Below are positions 44,941 to 52,868 of a DNA stretch of 64,000 nt, one piece after another. A program made the translations under genes and the position numbers. The DNA is from an uncultured Neomegalonema sp. Its GTDB lineage: Bacteria; Pseudomonadota; Alphaproteobacteria; Rhodobacterales; Rhodobacteraceae. The notes under the pieces were generated by a model that made no database searches, was not told where the DNA came from, and was given only the letters and a program-made list of their open reading frames with translations. The stretch is taken from the NCBI GenBank assembly GCA_937990185.1, contig CALKBI010000006.1, positions 1 to 64,000 of the forward strand. The letters are read 5' to 3'. How positions within the stretch are numbered: position 1 is the stretch's first letter; each line of letters begins with the position of its first letter.

Positions 44941-45743
44941 TCTGCTTCTTCCGATGCGGGCGGCGGTGGTGTCTTCCGGGGGCGACCGCGCTTTGGTTTC
45001 GCCGGGGCTTCGGGTGCAGCTTCGCTTTCGCTAATCGTTTCTGCCGCTGTTTCTGCTCCGGTTTCTTCCTCTGTTTCGTTATCAATCTTTGTTGCTGGTT
45101 TTGCCCGAGGGCGACGCGCGGGACGTGCAACCGTATCCCGTTGTTCCGCAAGTTTTGCTTCTGGTGTTTCAACGAGTGCGGGGCCTTCCGGCGAAGGCTC
45201 AACAACTGACGCGGCTGCGACCGCGGCAGCAGCGGGTTCGACAGCTTTGACATCCTCAGTCGCGGTCGGCGCAGGCTGCTCTGGAGCTGGGCTGCGCTCT
45301 ACATTCTGAGTTGGCTCATTTTGCACTTGTGCAGGCTGTTGATCGCGGTTCGAAGCGTCGGCAGGTTGATTTTCGGAACGTTGCTGTTGCTGGCGCGCTT
45401 GCTGTTCTGCACGTCGCTCTTGCTCCGCCTGCTGCGCAGCTTGGCGGCGTTCACGTTCTTCCGCTTCGGCAGCTTGAATTGTCGTTAATATGCGTTGGTA
45501 GTGCTCGGCATGTTGGAAAAAGTTTTCGGCCAAAACACCTTCACCGGATGTCTGAGCATCCCGCGCCATTGATGTGTATTTATCAATGATTTGTTGTGCG
45601 GTTCCACGCACTTTTCCTTCAGGACCGGCGCTATCATAAACCCGGTTAGCGCTATGCGTTCCGCCCCCACCACCAGATGAACGACGTCCACCTTTATTGT
45701 TGTTGCGGTTATTGCGGTGGTTTTGCCTAGAAGGTTGCTTCAT
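44928..45743 (-). CDS. DUF4167 protein with AT-hook-like C-terminus
   Basis: This 271-residue protein has four visible parts. Residues 1-30 are Asn/Arg/Gly-rich and basic (NHRNNRNNNKGGRRSSGGGG). Residues 30-85 are DUF4167 (GKVRGTAQQIIDKYTSMARDA, ENFFQHAEHYQRIL). A Gln/Glu/Arg-rich helical stretch and an acidic Ala/Pro/Glu linker follow. The tail carries KRGRPRK, an AT-hook core (GRP flanked by basic residues). DUF4167 is alphaproteobacterial and of unknown function; the ends suggest nucleic-acid binding. The nearby prmC is 166 nt upstream. Confidence 0.85.
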   Translation of the reverse strand: MKQPSRQNHRNNRNNNKGGRRSSGGGGGTHSANRVYDSAGPEGKVRGTAQQIIDKYTSMARDAQTSGEGVLAENFFQHAEHYQRILTTIQAAEAEERERRQAAQQAEQERRAEQQARQQQQRSENQPADASNRDQQPAQVQNEPTQNVERSPAPEQPAPTATEDVKAVEPAAAAVAAASVVEPSPEGPALVETPEAKLAEQRDTVARPARRPRAKPATKIDNETEEETGAETAAETISESEAAPEAPAKPKRGRPRKTPPPPASEEADAAS

Positions 45744-45909
45744 CTTCTGTCCGGTTTTGAGTATACTGGGACAAGGCCGCTTTTACGGTTTTTGTCCGGG
45801 CTGCTCGGAAATGTGAAATGCGTTATCAGCTTTTGCGATACTGACTTCGGTGCGATTAAATCACAGTGCCTTCATCTATGGAGCGGTTCATCCGGCTCCG
45901 GTCTCTATA

Positions 45910-46743
45910 TCACCGCTGCACAACAATACAGCGTTCGATTCCTCCCAGATCTTTACGAGAGGAAATTCTGTTAAATCCAGCGTTTTTGAACAGTGCAGTG
46001 ACAGAGTTTAATTGTCCTTGCCCAAGCTCGAAAACCGCCATGCCGTCAGGTTTTAAAACGGTTGCCAGACCGTCCGCAATCTCTCGATACGCCTGAAGAC
46101 CATCCATTCCCGCGAAAAGTGCAGCCTCCGGGTCCCAATTTCTGACCTCAGGAGAGAGCGAGTCGCTTTCCGGTAAAGAAATGTATGGGGGATTTGAAAC
46201 CACAAGGTCAAAGGCCTCGTCAAGTGCTGTGAACCAGTCACTGATAATAAAATCCGCCCGGTGACCGAGTTTCATCACCCCTGCGTTGAATTTTGCGGTC
46301 TGTATTGCTGATTCTGAGATATCGATGCCGATGCCGCTGGAATCCGGTAGTTCTGATAGCAAAGTCAGTAGGATACATCCTGAACCAGTCCCAAGGTCAA
46401 CTATGCGGGATTGGGTATTTCGGTCCCTGAATTCAAGCACCGTTTCGATCAGTGTTTCTGTATCCGGCCTCGGGTCTAAAACGTTACCGTTGACGGCGAA
46501 CCGATGAGACCAAAAGTCTCGATATCCCACGATTTTCGAAACCGGTTCCCGCGCGCACCGCCGATTTATTGCTGAGTCGAACACTTCGGGGGCCGTCATT
46601 TCGGCGTCTGAATTCGCCATCAGCGTGGCGCTATCGATAGTTTCAGCGTTGAGTAAAAGTAGTTTTGCATCCAAAGCTGGTGTTTCAACGCCAGCTTCGG
46701 TTAAGCGCTTCTGAGCCAGTTTTAAGGCTTCCGCCCGTGTCAC
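45910..46743 (-). CDS. prmC: Release-factor glutamine N5-methyltransferase
   Basis: PrmC (HemK) methylates the glutamine of the GGQ motif in release factors. The 277-residue protein shows the SAM motif [14 protein letters not shown] and the catalytic VSNPPYISL, in standard positions after a helical N-terminal domain. The start overlaps the prfA stop (ATGA, 46740-46743), so enzyme and substrate are coupled, the usual arrangement. Confidence 0.96.
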   Translation of the reverse strand: MTRAEALKLAQKRLTEAGVETPALDAKLLLLNAETIDSATLMANSDAEMTAPEVFDSAINRRCAREPVSKIVGYRDFWSHRFAVNGNVLDPRPDTETLIETVLEFRDRNTQSRIVDLGTGSGCILLTLLSELPDSSGIGIDISESAIQTAKFNAGVMKLGHRADFIISDWFTALDEAFDLVVSNPPYISLPESDSLSPEVRNWDPEAALFAGMDGLQAYREIADGLATVLKPDGMAVFELGQGQLNSVTALFKNAGFNRISSRKDLGGIERCIVVQR

Positions 46744-47840
46744 CCGTTCATATCCGCCAATTTTGCGGCTTGATCGTCGGCAATCAGCGCGTCGATAATC
46801 TCATCAAGGTCGCCCTGAACCACTTGGTCCAGTTTATAGAGGGTGAGGTTGATGCGGTGATCTGTCAGCCTGCCTTGCGGAAAGTTATAAGTTCGTATGC
46901 GTTCCGAACGATCCCCCGAACCGACTTGGCCTTTCCGATCTGCCGCACGGGCTTCGTCAGCCGCGCGGCGTTCCATATCGTAAAGCCGTGCACGCAACAC
47001 ATCCATCGCTTTTGCGCGGTTTGTGTGCTGAGATTTCTCTGAAGACGTCACCACGATGCCAGACGGGATATGCGTGATGCGAACGGCAGAGTCTGTCGTG
47101 TTTACGTGCTGTCCGCCCGCACCCGATGCACGCATAGTGTCTATGCGGAGATCGGTTTGAGCAATTTCGATGTCAATTTCTTCTGCTTCGGGCAGTACAG
47201 CAACTGTTGCAGCGGAGGTATGAACCCGGCCTTGAGATTCTGTATCCGGCACGCGCTGTACTCTGTGAACACCGGATTCGAATTTGAGGCGTGAGAAAAC
47301 TGATTGCCCCTTCACATTCGCTATAATCTCTCGATACCCGCCATGATCGCCGGGGTTTTCATCGAGAACTTCTACTTTCCAGCGGTTTGCATCGGCATAG
47401 CGTTGATACATTCGGAATAAATCGCCGGCGAAAAGGGCGGCCTCATCGCCGCCTGTTCCAGCCCTGATTTCGATGATGGCAGATTTTTCATCGGCTGAGT
47501 CTTTTGGCAATAAAGCTAGTTGTAGTGCATTTTCTGCCTCAGGAAGTGTTTCGCGCAATCCGGCGAGTTCTTCCTCGGCATACCCTTTCATTTCAGGGTC
47601 GCCGAGCATTAACTCAGCGGCTTCGATGTCTTCGAGTAAAGTTCGATAGGCCCGGGCTTGAATGACCACGGGTTCTAATGCTGCGTATTCCTTTGAAACA
47701 GCAACATATTCGCTTGCATCAAGGTTGCCAGCCATCGACGCTTCTAGAAATTCGAAGCGTTGCAGAATTTGTTCAATTGTATCGGAAGGAATCATATTGA
47801 GCGGTTTCGCGCGTTGCAGCTCGGTGGTCAACCTCTCCAT
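46740..47840 (-). CDS. prfA: Peptide chain release factor 1
   Basis: RF1 ends translation at UAA and UAG. The 366-residue protein carries GAGGQHVN, the peptidyl-transfer motif, and the codon-recognition tripeptide as PDT in [13 protein letters not shown], where E. coli has PAT. The start may be ATG 47840 or [11 protein letters not shown] at 47795, whose alignment to E. coli is closer; neither has a clear ribosome site. It is divergent from a small secreted-protein gene. Confidence 0.95.
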   Translation of the reverse strand: MERLTTELQRAKPLNMIPSDTIEQILQRFEFLEASMAGNLDASEYVAVSKEYAALEPVVIQARAYRTLLEDIEAAELMLGDPEMKGYAEEELAGLRETLPEAENALQLALLPKDSADEKSAIIEIRAGTGGDEAALFAGDLFRMYQRYADANRWKVEVLDENPGDHGGYREIIANVKGQSVFSRLKFESGVHRVQRVPDTESQGRVHTSAATVAVLPEAEEIDIEIAQTDLRIDTMRASGAGGQHVNTTDSAVRITHIPSGIVVTSSEKSQHTNRAKAMDVLRARLYDMERRAADEARAADRKGQVGSGDRSERIRTYNFPQGRLTDHRINLTLYKLDQVVQGDLDEIIDALIADDQAAKLADMNG

Positions 47841-47906
47841 AGCATCAATCTATAATCTTGGCGCTATGGACAGATGCCGAATTTGGCGAATTCACCAAAT
47901 TATGGT

Positions 47907-48191
47907 ATGAATATATTCATGAGATTAGTTGTGATCACGATCATCATGCTATTCGCCACTCCGAGCTTGACTGCGGAGGTTCTGCCGGTTGCCAAATTTA
48001 ATGGTTGGCAAGGCCCCAAGCCTGAGAAAGCTCCCTGCAAATGCCGTGCTCGAGATGGCAATAAAGTGTTGCTCGGTGCGAAAGTGTGCATGAAGCGCGG
48101 TGATAGTTTTGTGACGATGCAATGTCGACTTGTTCTCAACAACACGTCTTGGGAAAAAGTCGATGACGGTTGCGAAGTCGCGATGCTTTAA
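47907..48191 (+). CDS. Small secreted cysteine-rich protein of unknown function
   Basis: About 94 residues: a signal peptide (MNIFMRLVVITIIMLFATPSLTA) and then a short mature part with five cysteines (APCKCRA, KVCMKRG, MQCRL, DGCEV). I recognise no family. The start may also be the ATG at 47919. Its size and even cysteine spread suggest a folded periplasmic peptide. It lies between the divergent prfA and the convergent lipase-like gene, with an 11-nt gap to the latter. Confidence 0.65.
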   Translation: MNIFMRLVVITIIMLFATPSLTAEVLPVAKFNGWQGPKPEKAPCKCRARDGNKVLLGAKVCMKRGDSFVTMQCRLVLNNTSWEKVDDGCEVAML

Positions 48192-48201
48192 GCAGACAGA
48201 A

Positions 48202-49203
48202 TTATCCTTTTTCTGGCGTCTTTAAGAGAAAATCAGCGACCAAATCACGTACTTTTCTGCCCTCTAAATCTCGTAAAAGCATGTGCCATCCGGTGTCGAT
48301 TTTTTCGTATTGCTTCTGGCCTGAAAATTGATCGAATGCGTTGAGAATTGGGGCTTCGGGAAGAACTTGATCATTGGCTCCGTACGCAACCAAAATCGGT
48401 GTCGTAACGGAAGGGGCGGCAGCTAAGGCGCGATCCATAAGGCGAATAAGGCCAACAAACTCTCGCGAACTGGGATTGCGGACGTAGAGCGGGTCTCGAC
48501 CGAGGCCGCGCAGCATCTCGATGTTATCGGAGGCTTGGATTCTAACGATACCGTCGCCGGTCCATCGTTTGTTGGGCGAGAAGATATGCGCGGTATGAGC
48601 AAGGGCGCGTAGAAACGGGTTTAGATTATCTCCTCCCCATAACGCAGGTGCGAGCAGGACCGCTTTATCAACGTCAACTTTCCCTTCGCCCAGAGCAGCA
48701 GTCACGACTCCGCCGCCCATACTGTGGCCGACCAAAGCGAACGGAATACCAGGATGGCGTTCTCTTACGAGGCTTGCGATTTTGCCGGCATCGTTGATCA
48801 AAGCATCGTGTCCGGGCCAATCGCTATTGCTCGGATTGCGCCCAAAACCGCGTTGATCGTAGGCGTAAGTTGTGATGTCGAGTTTTGCCCAATCATTTGC
48901 CGCAACAGCAAATGTGCTTGGTCCGTAATCGCCGTATCCGTGGATTGCTAGAATAACGCCTTTCGGCTTTTTATCGGCGCGCCATTCTGTCAGTGCGATG
49001 CTTTCATCACCCGTAGCAACGATGTGCTCAATCCGCGTGGCTTTTGCTTTTTCTTGTGTTGAAGAGATTGCGGCGGAGGCGAGTAATGGGGCGCTCCCAT
49101 CAGATTTTACGCAAGCACTCAATGTCAGAAGACAAAGCGCTATTGCACTACGAGTCGCGATACTTCTGAGCGGAGTACGGGAAGAATGTCGGTTTCGAAC
49201 CAC
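48202..49203 (-). CDS. Alpha/beta-hydrolase lipoprotein (lysophospholipase/monoglyceride-lipase-like)
   Basis: This 333-residue hydrolase has a lipoprotein leader (SAIALCLLTLSAC). The nucleophile elbow is LVGHSMGGG, an acid residue lies in LVAYGANDQVLPE, and the histidine is probably in DTGWHMLL. The family hydrolyses monoacylglycerols or lysolipids. The GTG at 49203 starts inside the last 64 nt of the uracil-DNA glycosylase gene; AAAGGA 7 nt upstream supports it, and no later in-frame start can supply the leader. Confidence 0.88.
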   Translation of the reverse strand: MVRNRHSSRTPLRSIATRSAIALCLLTLSACVKSDGSAPLLASAAISSTQEKAKATRIEHIVATGDESIALTEWRADKKPKGVILAIHGYGDYGPSTFAVAANDWAKLDITTYAYDQRGFGRNPSNSDWPGHDALINDAGKIASLVRERHPGIPFALVGHSMGGGVVTAALGEGKVDVDKAVLLAPALWGGDNLNPFLRALAHTAHIFSPNKRWTGDGIVRIQASDNIEMLRGLGRDPLYVRNPSSREFVGLIRLMDRALAAAPSVTTPILVAYGANDQVLPEAPILNAFDQFSGQKQYEKIDTGWHMLLRDLEGRKVRDLVADFLLKTPEKG

Positions 49204-49751
49204 GGGTTTCCTTTCAGCCAGCCGCTATTTCGCCATGACGGATGCGGTAGTGGCAAGACCGGGGGGCTTCCATCAATGATCCCACTTGCAACACATTCGC
49301 TCAATGATTTCTTACGATACGCGGGTAGATGCCATGCTAGCGCTGATTTGCCGACAATAACGATCAATTCTATGTTGGGCATCGCGTCAAATAATTGGTG
49401 TCTCCAAAGTTTTGCGCAATCGGTTGGAGGCGGGAGGTCGTGATTCTTTGCATTATAACCGGGAAAACAAAACGCCATTGGTACAATGGCTAGGCGATCA
49501 GAATCGTAGAATATTTCTTCGTCAATACCCATCCATTCCCGTAACCGGATACCGGACGGGTCCGTAAAGGGCCTTCCCGAGTCGTGCGCACGCAATCCCG
49601 GTGCTTGCCCCGCAATGCAGAGACGCGCTTTGGCCGAGAGTTGAAAAATCGGATTGGGAGAATGCTCTGTTTTCGTAGCCGCAAACCGTTCGGCGCAATG
49701 AGTGCAGGCTTTAATCCGTTTTGCGAGATCGTGAAGCGGCATCTCGGTCAT
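49140..49751 (-). CDS. Uracil-DNA glycosylase family protein with iron-sulfur cysteines
   Basis: This 203-residue protein has an N-terminal CTHC, later cysteines in FCFPGY and PTDCAKLW, and core motifs CIAGQAPGLRAHDSGRPFTDPSG and LPLPHPSWR. It belongs to the wider uracil-DNA glycosylase superfamily, and the four cysteines are consistent with a [4Fe-4S] cluster. Its last 64 nt overlap the lipase gene in another frame. A LexA-like site is 26 nt upstream. It is divergent from nhaA. Confidence 0.85.
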   Translation of the reverse strand: MTEMPLHDLAKRIKACTHCAERFAATKTEHSPNPIFQLSAKARLCIAGQAPGLRAHDSGRPFTDPSGIRLREWMGIDEEIFYDSDRLAIVPMAFCFPGYNAKNHDLPPPTDCAKLWRHQLFDAMPNIELIVIVGKSALAWHLPAYRKKSLSECVASGIIDGSPPVLPLPHPSWRNSGWLKGNPWFETDILPVLRSEVSRLVVQ

Positions 49752-49776
49752 TGTGCGTCCCTTTCTTCTAAGAAAA

Positions 49777-49791
49777 GTTCACTAGCTGTTG
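49777..49791. promoter_or_regulatory. Weak LexA-like box upstream of the uracil-DNA glycosylase
   Basis: GTTC, 7 nt, GTTG matches the alphaproteobacterial LexA direct repeat (GTTC-N7-GTTC) at 7 of 8 positions. It lies 26 nt upstream of the glycosylase start and 60 nt upstream of nhaA. Confidence 0.3.
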
Positions 49792-49850
49792 TCTGCATCA
49801 GAGCCGGGTATTAAGGCTAGAGGTAAGATTCAGTTTTTGAGGGCGACCGG

Positions 49851-51137
49851 ATGCGCGTTTGGCGGTTTGTGCAAGATTATTCGCTGCTTTTGATTATCGG
49901 CGCGGTCATAGCATTATTCTGGGCCAATACCGATCCGCATAGCTATCACCATCTGATTGAGCATCCGATATGGGCGAATGATATCGTTGGTGCGCCTTAT
50001 GATTATTGGGTGAAGGCTTACGGAAAAGGAGCGGCGGAGCTGGTCGCACCGGGACCAGAGAGGGTTCTGTCGCTTCATTATCTCGTCAATGATGTGCTGA
50101 TGGCGCTGTTCTTTGCTTTTGCGGGTAAGGAAGTTTGGGAAGCCATTGCATTAAAAAATGGCTCTCTACGCGGTAGAAAGGCGGCTACGCCATTATTTGC
50201 GACTGCGGGTGGCGTGATCGTTCCAGTGGCCATTTATTTTCTTGGTGCGATGTTAATTGGCCGCATGTCTGATTTGTCCCAAGGCTGGGCGATCCCAACG
50301 GCTACAGACATTGCATTTTCTTATCTTGTTGGCCGACTGATTTTCGGAGCGCGTCATCCGGCGGTGACGTTTTTGCTTTTGCTCGCCATTGCCGATGACG
50401 CGATTGGCCTTGCGATCATTGCGATCTTCTACTCGAAGGGTGAATTACAACCGCTTTGGTTGGTGTTTTCTCTTGGATGCGCCGTCGCGTCGTATGTCTT
50501 GTTTAACTGGTTGCCGCGTCGCCTTGATCGTGGAAAACAAGATCGTCCAGTAAGCACATGGATGCGCGAAAAATTTTCGTTTTGGCCGTTTATGCTGGCT
50601 GGGTGTTTTAGTTGGTATGGCTTTCAGGAAGCTGGTGTCCATCCAGCATTAGGTCTTTTGCCTATTATCCCGGCAATGCCCCATGCTGAAGTTGCGTTTG
50701 GCATCTTTGCGGCGGCTGAAAAATACCTCGACGATACGCTCAATGCCTTCGAACATACATTGAAGGTTCCGGTCGAAATTATTCTTTTCCTGTTTGGTTT
50801 TGCGAATGCCGGTGTGGAGATGTCTGCTATTGGCGCTGCGACCTGGCTGGTGTTGGCAGGATTGTTTATTGGCAAACCTCTGGGAATTTGGGGCTTTGGC
50901 CAATTCGCGTACTCTGTCTTGGGTTTAGGTTTACCGGATGGAATGCGGCCCGTTGATCTTATAGTTGTCGGCTTTATCTCAGCAATTGGCTTTACAGTTG
51001 CCTTGTTTGTGGCTGGCGTCGCCTTTGATCCAGGTCCATTGCAGGATGCGGCTAAAATGGGCGCGTTGCTTTCGCTTGGAGCATCAATTCTTGCCATCGT
51101 AGCGGGAAAGCTATGTCGGATTAAGAAAATAGATTAA
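49851..51137 (+). CDS. nhaA: Na+/H+ antiporter NhaA
   Basis: This 428-residue antiporter exchanges sodium for protons and is important in saline habitats. About twelve helices are visible. The paired aspartates of the ion site occur in LLAIADDAIGLAIIAIF, and PTATDIAFSYLVG is the usual motif of helix IV. The ATG at 49851 starts the first helix region directly. It is divergent from the glycosylase gene, separated by 99 nt. Confidence 0.96.
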   Translation: MRVWRFVQDYSLLLIIGAVIALFWANTDPHSYHHLIEHPIWANDIVGAPYDYWVKAYGKGAAELVAPGPERVLSLHYLVNDVLMALFFAFAGKEVWEAIALKNGSLRGRKAATPLFATAGGVIVPVAIYFLGAMLIGRMSDLSQGWAIPTATDIAFSYLVGRLIFGARHPAVTFLLLLAIADDAIGLAIIAIFYSKGELQPLWLVFSLGCAVASYVLFNWLPRRLDRGKQDRPVSTWMREKFSFWPFMLAGCFSWYGFQEAGVHPALGLLPIIPAMPHAEVAFGIFAAAEKYLDDTLNAFEHTLKVPVEIILFLFGFANAGVEMSAIGAATWLVLAGLFIGKPLGIWGFGQFAYSVLGLGLPDGMRPVDLIVVGFISAIGFTVALFVAGVAFDPGPLQDAAKMGALLSLGASILAIVAGKLCRIKKID

Positions 51138-51237
51138 CGTACACTGAATTGCGTTTCATTTTGGGGCATTTTCTTGACTCTGCCTCTTCCAGCAGTGCTA
51201 CTCAGGGATAACAATTGTCGTCCCGCAGGAGGCTGTC

Positions 51238-52827
51238 TTGGCCAGTGTAACGTTTAGCTTTAATCTCGACCCGGCTGCTTCAGCTTCAACGCGAAACGCG
51301 CATACTGCTCAAACTGACCAGTCTGACGCGGCAACTGCCGCGAAATTTCAGGCGGTTAAAGCAGGGAATCATACAAATAGTGCAACAGGCGCTGTCGGTT
51401 CGCCTGCTTGTGATGGAAGCAACTGCTATATCGTTCATGGCGATGGACCTGGGGTTACAACCCTTTCTATCGGCGAAGAAGATGGCGGTATGACCGGTGG
51501 GTCAGAGTTCTTTACGCTCCCTGTCATAGACGGGTCTGAGTTTCTTGCGCCGCCAACCAGTTCGCTCGCTGAAACGCCCTCATATGACGTTACGACCTTG
51601 GCAATCGGCGAGGAAGATGGCGGTGCTGTTAGTGCTGGTCCTGAAATCGGTGCAAGCCAGTCGAGCGCTGTTTCCGGTCAATCTGATTCGCAGTTTGTGG
51701 TTGAAACGACGCCTTTGCCTACCCCAAATACAGCATATGCGGAGTCCAGTGTAGTAACTGTACAATCGACGTTGCCGCCAATCCAAACAGTGCCGATAAC
51801 CGGTTCTGAGTTTGCGTTGGAAGCGACGCCGTTGCCGCGTGCAAATAGTTCACAGGCAACGCCTTCGACCGAATTGGCGCAGTCTACGCTGCCACCAATA
51901 GAGACAGTTCCGATAACGGGATCGCAGTTTGCGTTGGAGGCGACGCCATTACCGCGTGCGAATGCTGCTCAAGCGGCGCCATCGGTTGAGCTTTCGCAAT
52001 CTACGTTGCCTCCAATCGAAACAGTGCCGATTACAGACCCAGTTTCGAAATCAACGGGTATTGCTTCTGTTGAAACGCCACTGCCAGAGCTTAAGCCGGC
52101 TGAATATGGCAATGGGCAAATCGTTGTGGATTCTGGAAAGAATGTCGTCTCGGTGGGCGATTATGACGCTTACCTCGCCAGCATGGGTAAGGGAGTAGGC
52201 TCCGCTACGGCGGTTGCGGCTGCTCCAACAACCGCTGTCGCTCCTACAGTAGATGCTCAAACTCAAGCGACAGAAACGGCTTCTATTCAACAGCCAGCCG
52301 AGATATCCGGTCAGAACCCTGCAGCGGTCTATGTCCCGCCGCCTCTTGCACCGTTGGAGGTGTTCGAGTTTGCTGAACCTGAACCCTTCGTAGCAATAAC
52401 CTATGTTCCGCCGCCTCTAGCGCCGATTGAGCAGGCGACATTCGCTTCTCCGGCGTCTCCAGATGTGCCTTCTGACGTCAAGGTAACGTATGCCCCGCCG
52501 CCTCTCGCTCCTGAACGGGTGGAGACCGTCCTTCAGCCCGTAGTAACGGCTCCCATATCGCCTGCCGGAATAGATTCGGTTGTTACACCTCGCATAAAGC
52601 CTGCGACATTCACGACACCGGGTCCGGCAGCACTGCCACCGATAGAGACGGTTCCGATTCAAACTCCTCAGGTTTCTCCGTCTGATTTAACGAACGGCGC
52701 AGTTATTGGCGTTCCAACACCGGTCGAAAAACCGGAAGCCGCATCACTTGATGCGCCTCGTCTAACTGATGAAGATTTCAAGATTACGACATTAGCACTT
52801 GGTGAAGAAGAGTCTGGTGGGGGCTGA
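51238..52827 (+). CDS. Repetitive Pro/Thr/Ala-rich protein with three TT-x4-EE (graspetide-core-like) motifs
   Basis: This 529-residue protein has no signal peptide or membrane helix that I can see. The TTG start at 51238 has GGAGG 6 nt upstream. Two motifs near the N-terminus, TTLSIGEE (74-81) and TTLAIGEE (119-126), and one at the extreme C-terminus, TTLALGEE (517-524), each followed by acidic/Gly residues, match the plesiocin-type graspetide core TTxxxxEE. Between them are about 2.4 copies of a 39-residue repeat (STLPPIETVPITGS... to ...TPLPRAN) and three Y(V/A)PPPLAP units. Cysteines C58 and C63 precede motif 1. It has no family match I know. No ATP-grasp gene is nearby. Confidence 0.7.
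   Translation: MASVTFSFNLDPAASASTRNAHTAQTDQSDAATAAKFQAVKAGNHTNSATGAVGSPACDGSNCYIVHGDGPGVTTLSIGEEDGGMTGGSEFFTLPVIDGSEFLAPPTSSLAETPSYDVTTLAIGEEDGGAVSAGPEIGASQSSAVSGQSDSQFVVETTPLPTPNTAYAESSVVTVQSTLPPIQTVPITGSEFALEATPLPRANSSQATPSTELAQSTLPPIETVPITGSQFALEATPLPRANAAQAAPSVELSQSTLPPIETVPITDPVSKSTGIASVETPLPELKPAEYGNGQIVVDSGKNVVSVGDYDAYLASMGKGVGSATAVAAAPTTAVAPTVDAQTQATETASIQQPAEISGQNPAAVYVPPPLAPLEVFEFAEPEPFVAITYVPPPLAPIEQATFASPASPDVPSDVKVTYAPPPLAPERVETVLQPVVTAPISPAGIDSVVTPRIKPATFTTPGPAALPPIETVPIQTPQVSPSDLTNGAVIGVPTPVEKPEAASLDAPRLTDEDFKITTLALGEEESGGG
51457..51480 (+). repeat. TT-x4-EE motif copy 1
   Basis: Encodes TTLSIGEE (residues 74-81), followed by DGG. The spacing is Thr-Thr, four residues, Glu-Glu, as in plesiocin-type graspetide cores. 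Confidence 0.7.
51592..51615 (+). repeat. TT-x4-EE motif copy 2
   Basis: Encodes TTLAIGEE (residues 119-126), followed by DGG, 45 residues after copy 1. It differs from copy 1 only at the fourth residue. Confidence 0.7.
51766..52047 (+). repeat. Tandem 117-bp (39-residue) repeat, about 2.4 units
   Basis: Units begin with STLPPI at residues 177, 216 and 255. The unit reads STLPPIETVPITGS, then (E/Q)FALEATPLPRAN and a variable Ser/Ala-rich part. The third copy is partial and breaks off at ITDP. The DNA differs at many third positions between copies, so the duplication is old or selection acts on the protein. Confidence 0.85.
52330..52512 (+). repeat. Three Y(V/A)PPPLAP units
   Basis: YVPPPLAP, YVPPPLAP and YAPPPLAP occur at residues 365-372, 389-396 and 418-425, about 24-29 residues apart. 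The linkers are rich in Glu, Phe, Ala and Pro. Confidence 0.85.
52786..52809 (+). repeat. TT-x4-EE motif copy 3 at the C-terminus
   Basis: Encodes TTLALGEE (residues 517-524), followed by ESGGG and the stop. C-terminal placement is usual for RiPP cores. Confidence 0.7.
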
Positions 52828-52868
52828 CCGCCGCTTGCGGGCGACGCACTGAATCGCGATAAGTCAGT

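Noticed and set aside
51238-52827. TonB or adhesin interpretation of the repetitive protein
   Set aside because: There is no membrane helix, signal peptide or TonB C-terminal domain, and proline-rich repeats alone do not support it.
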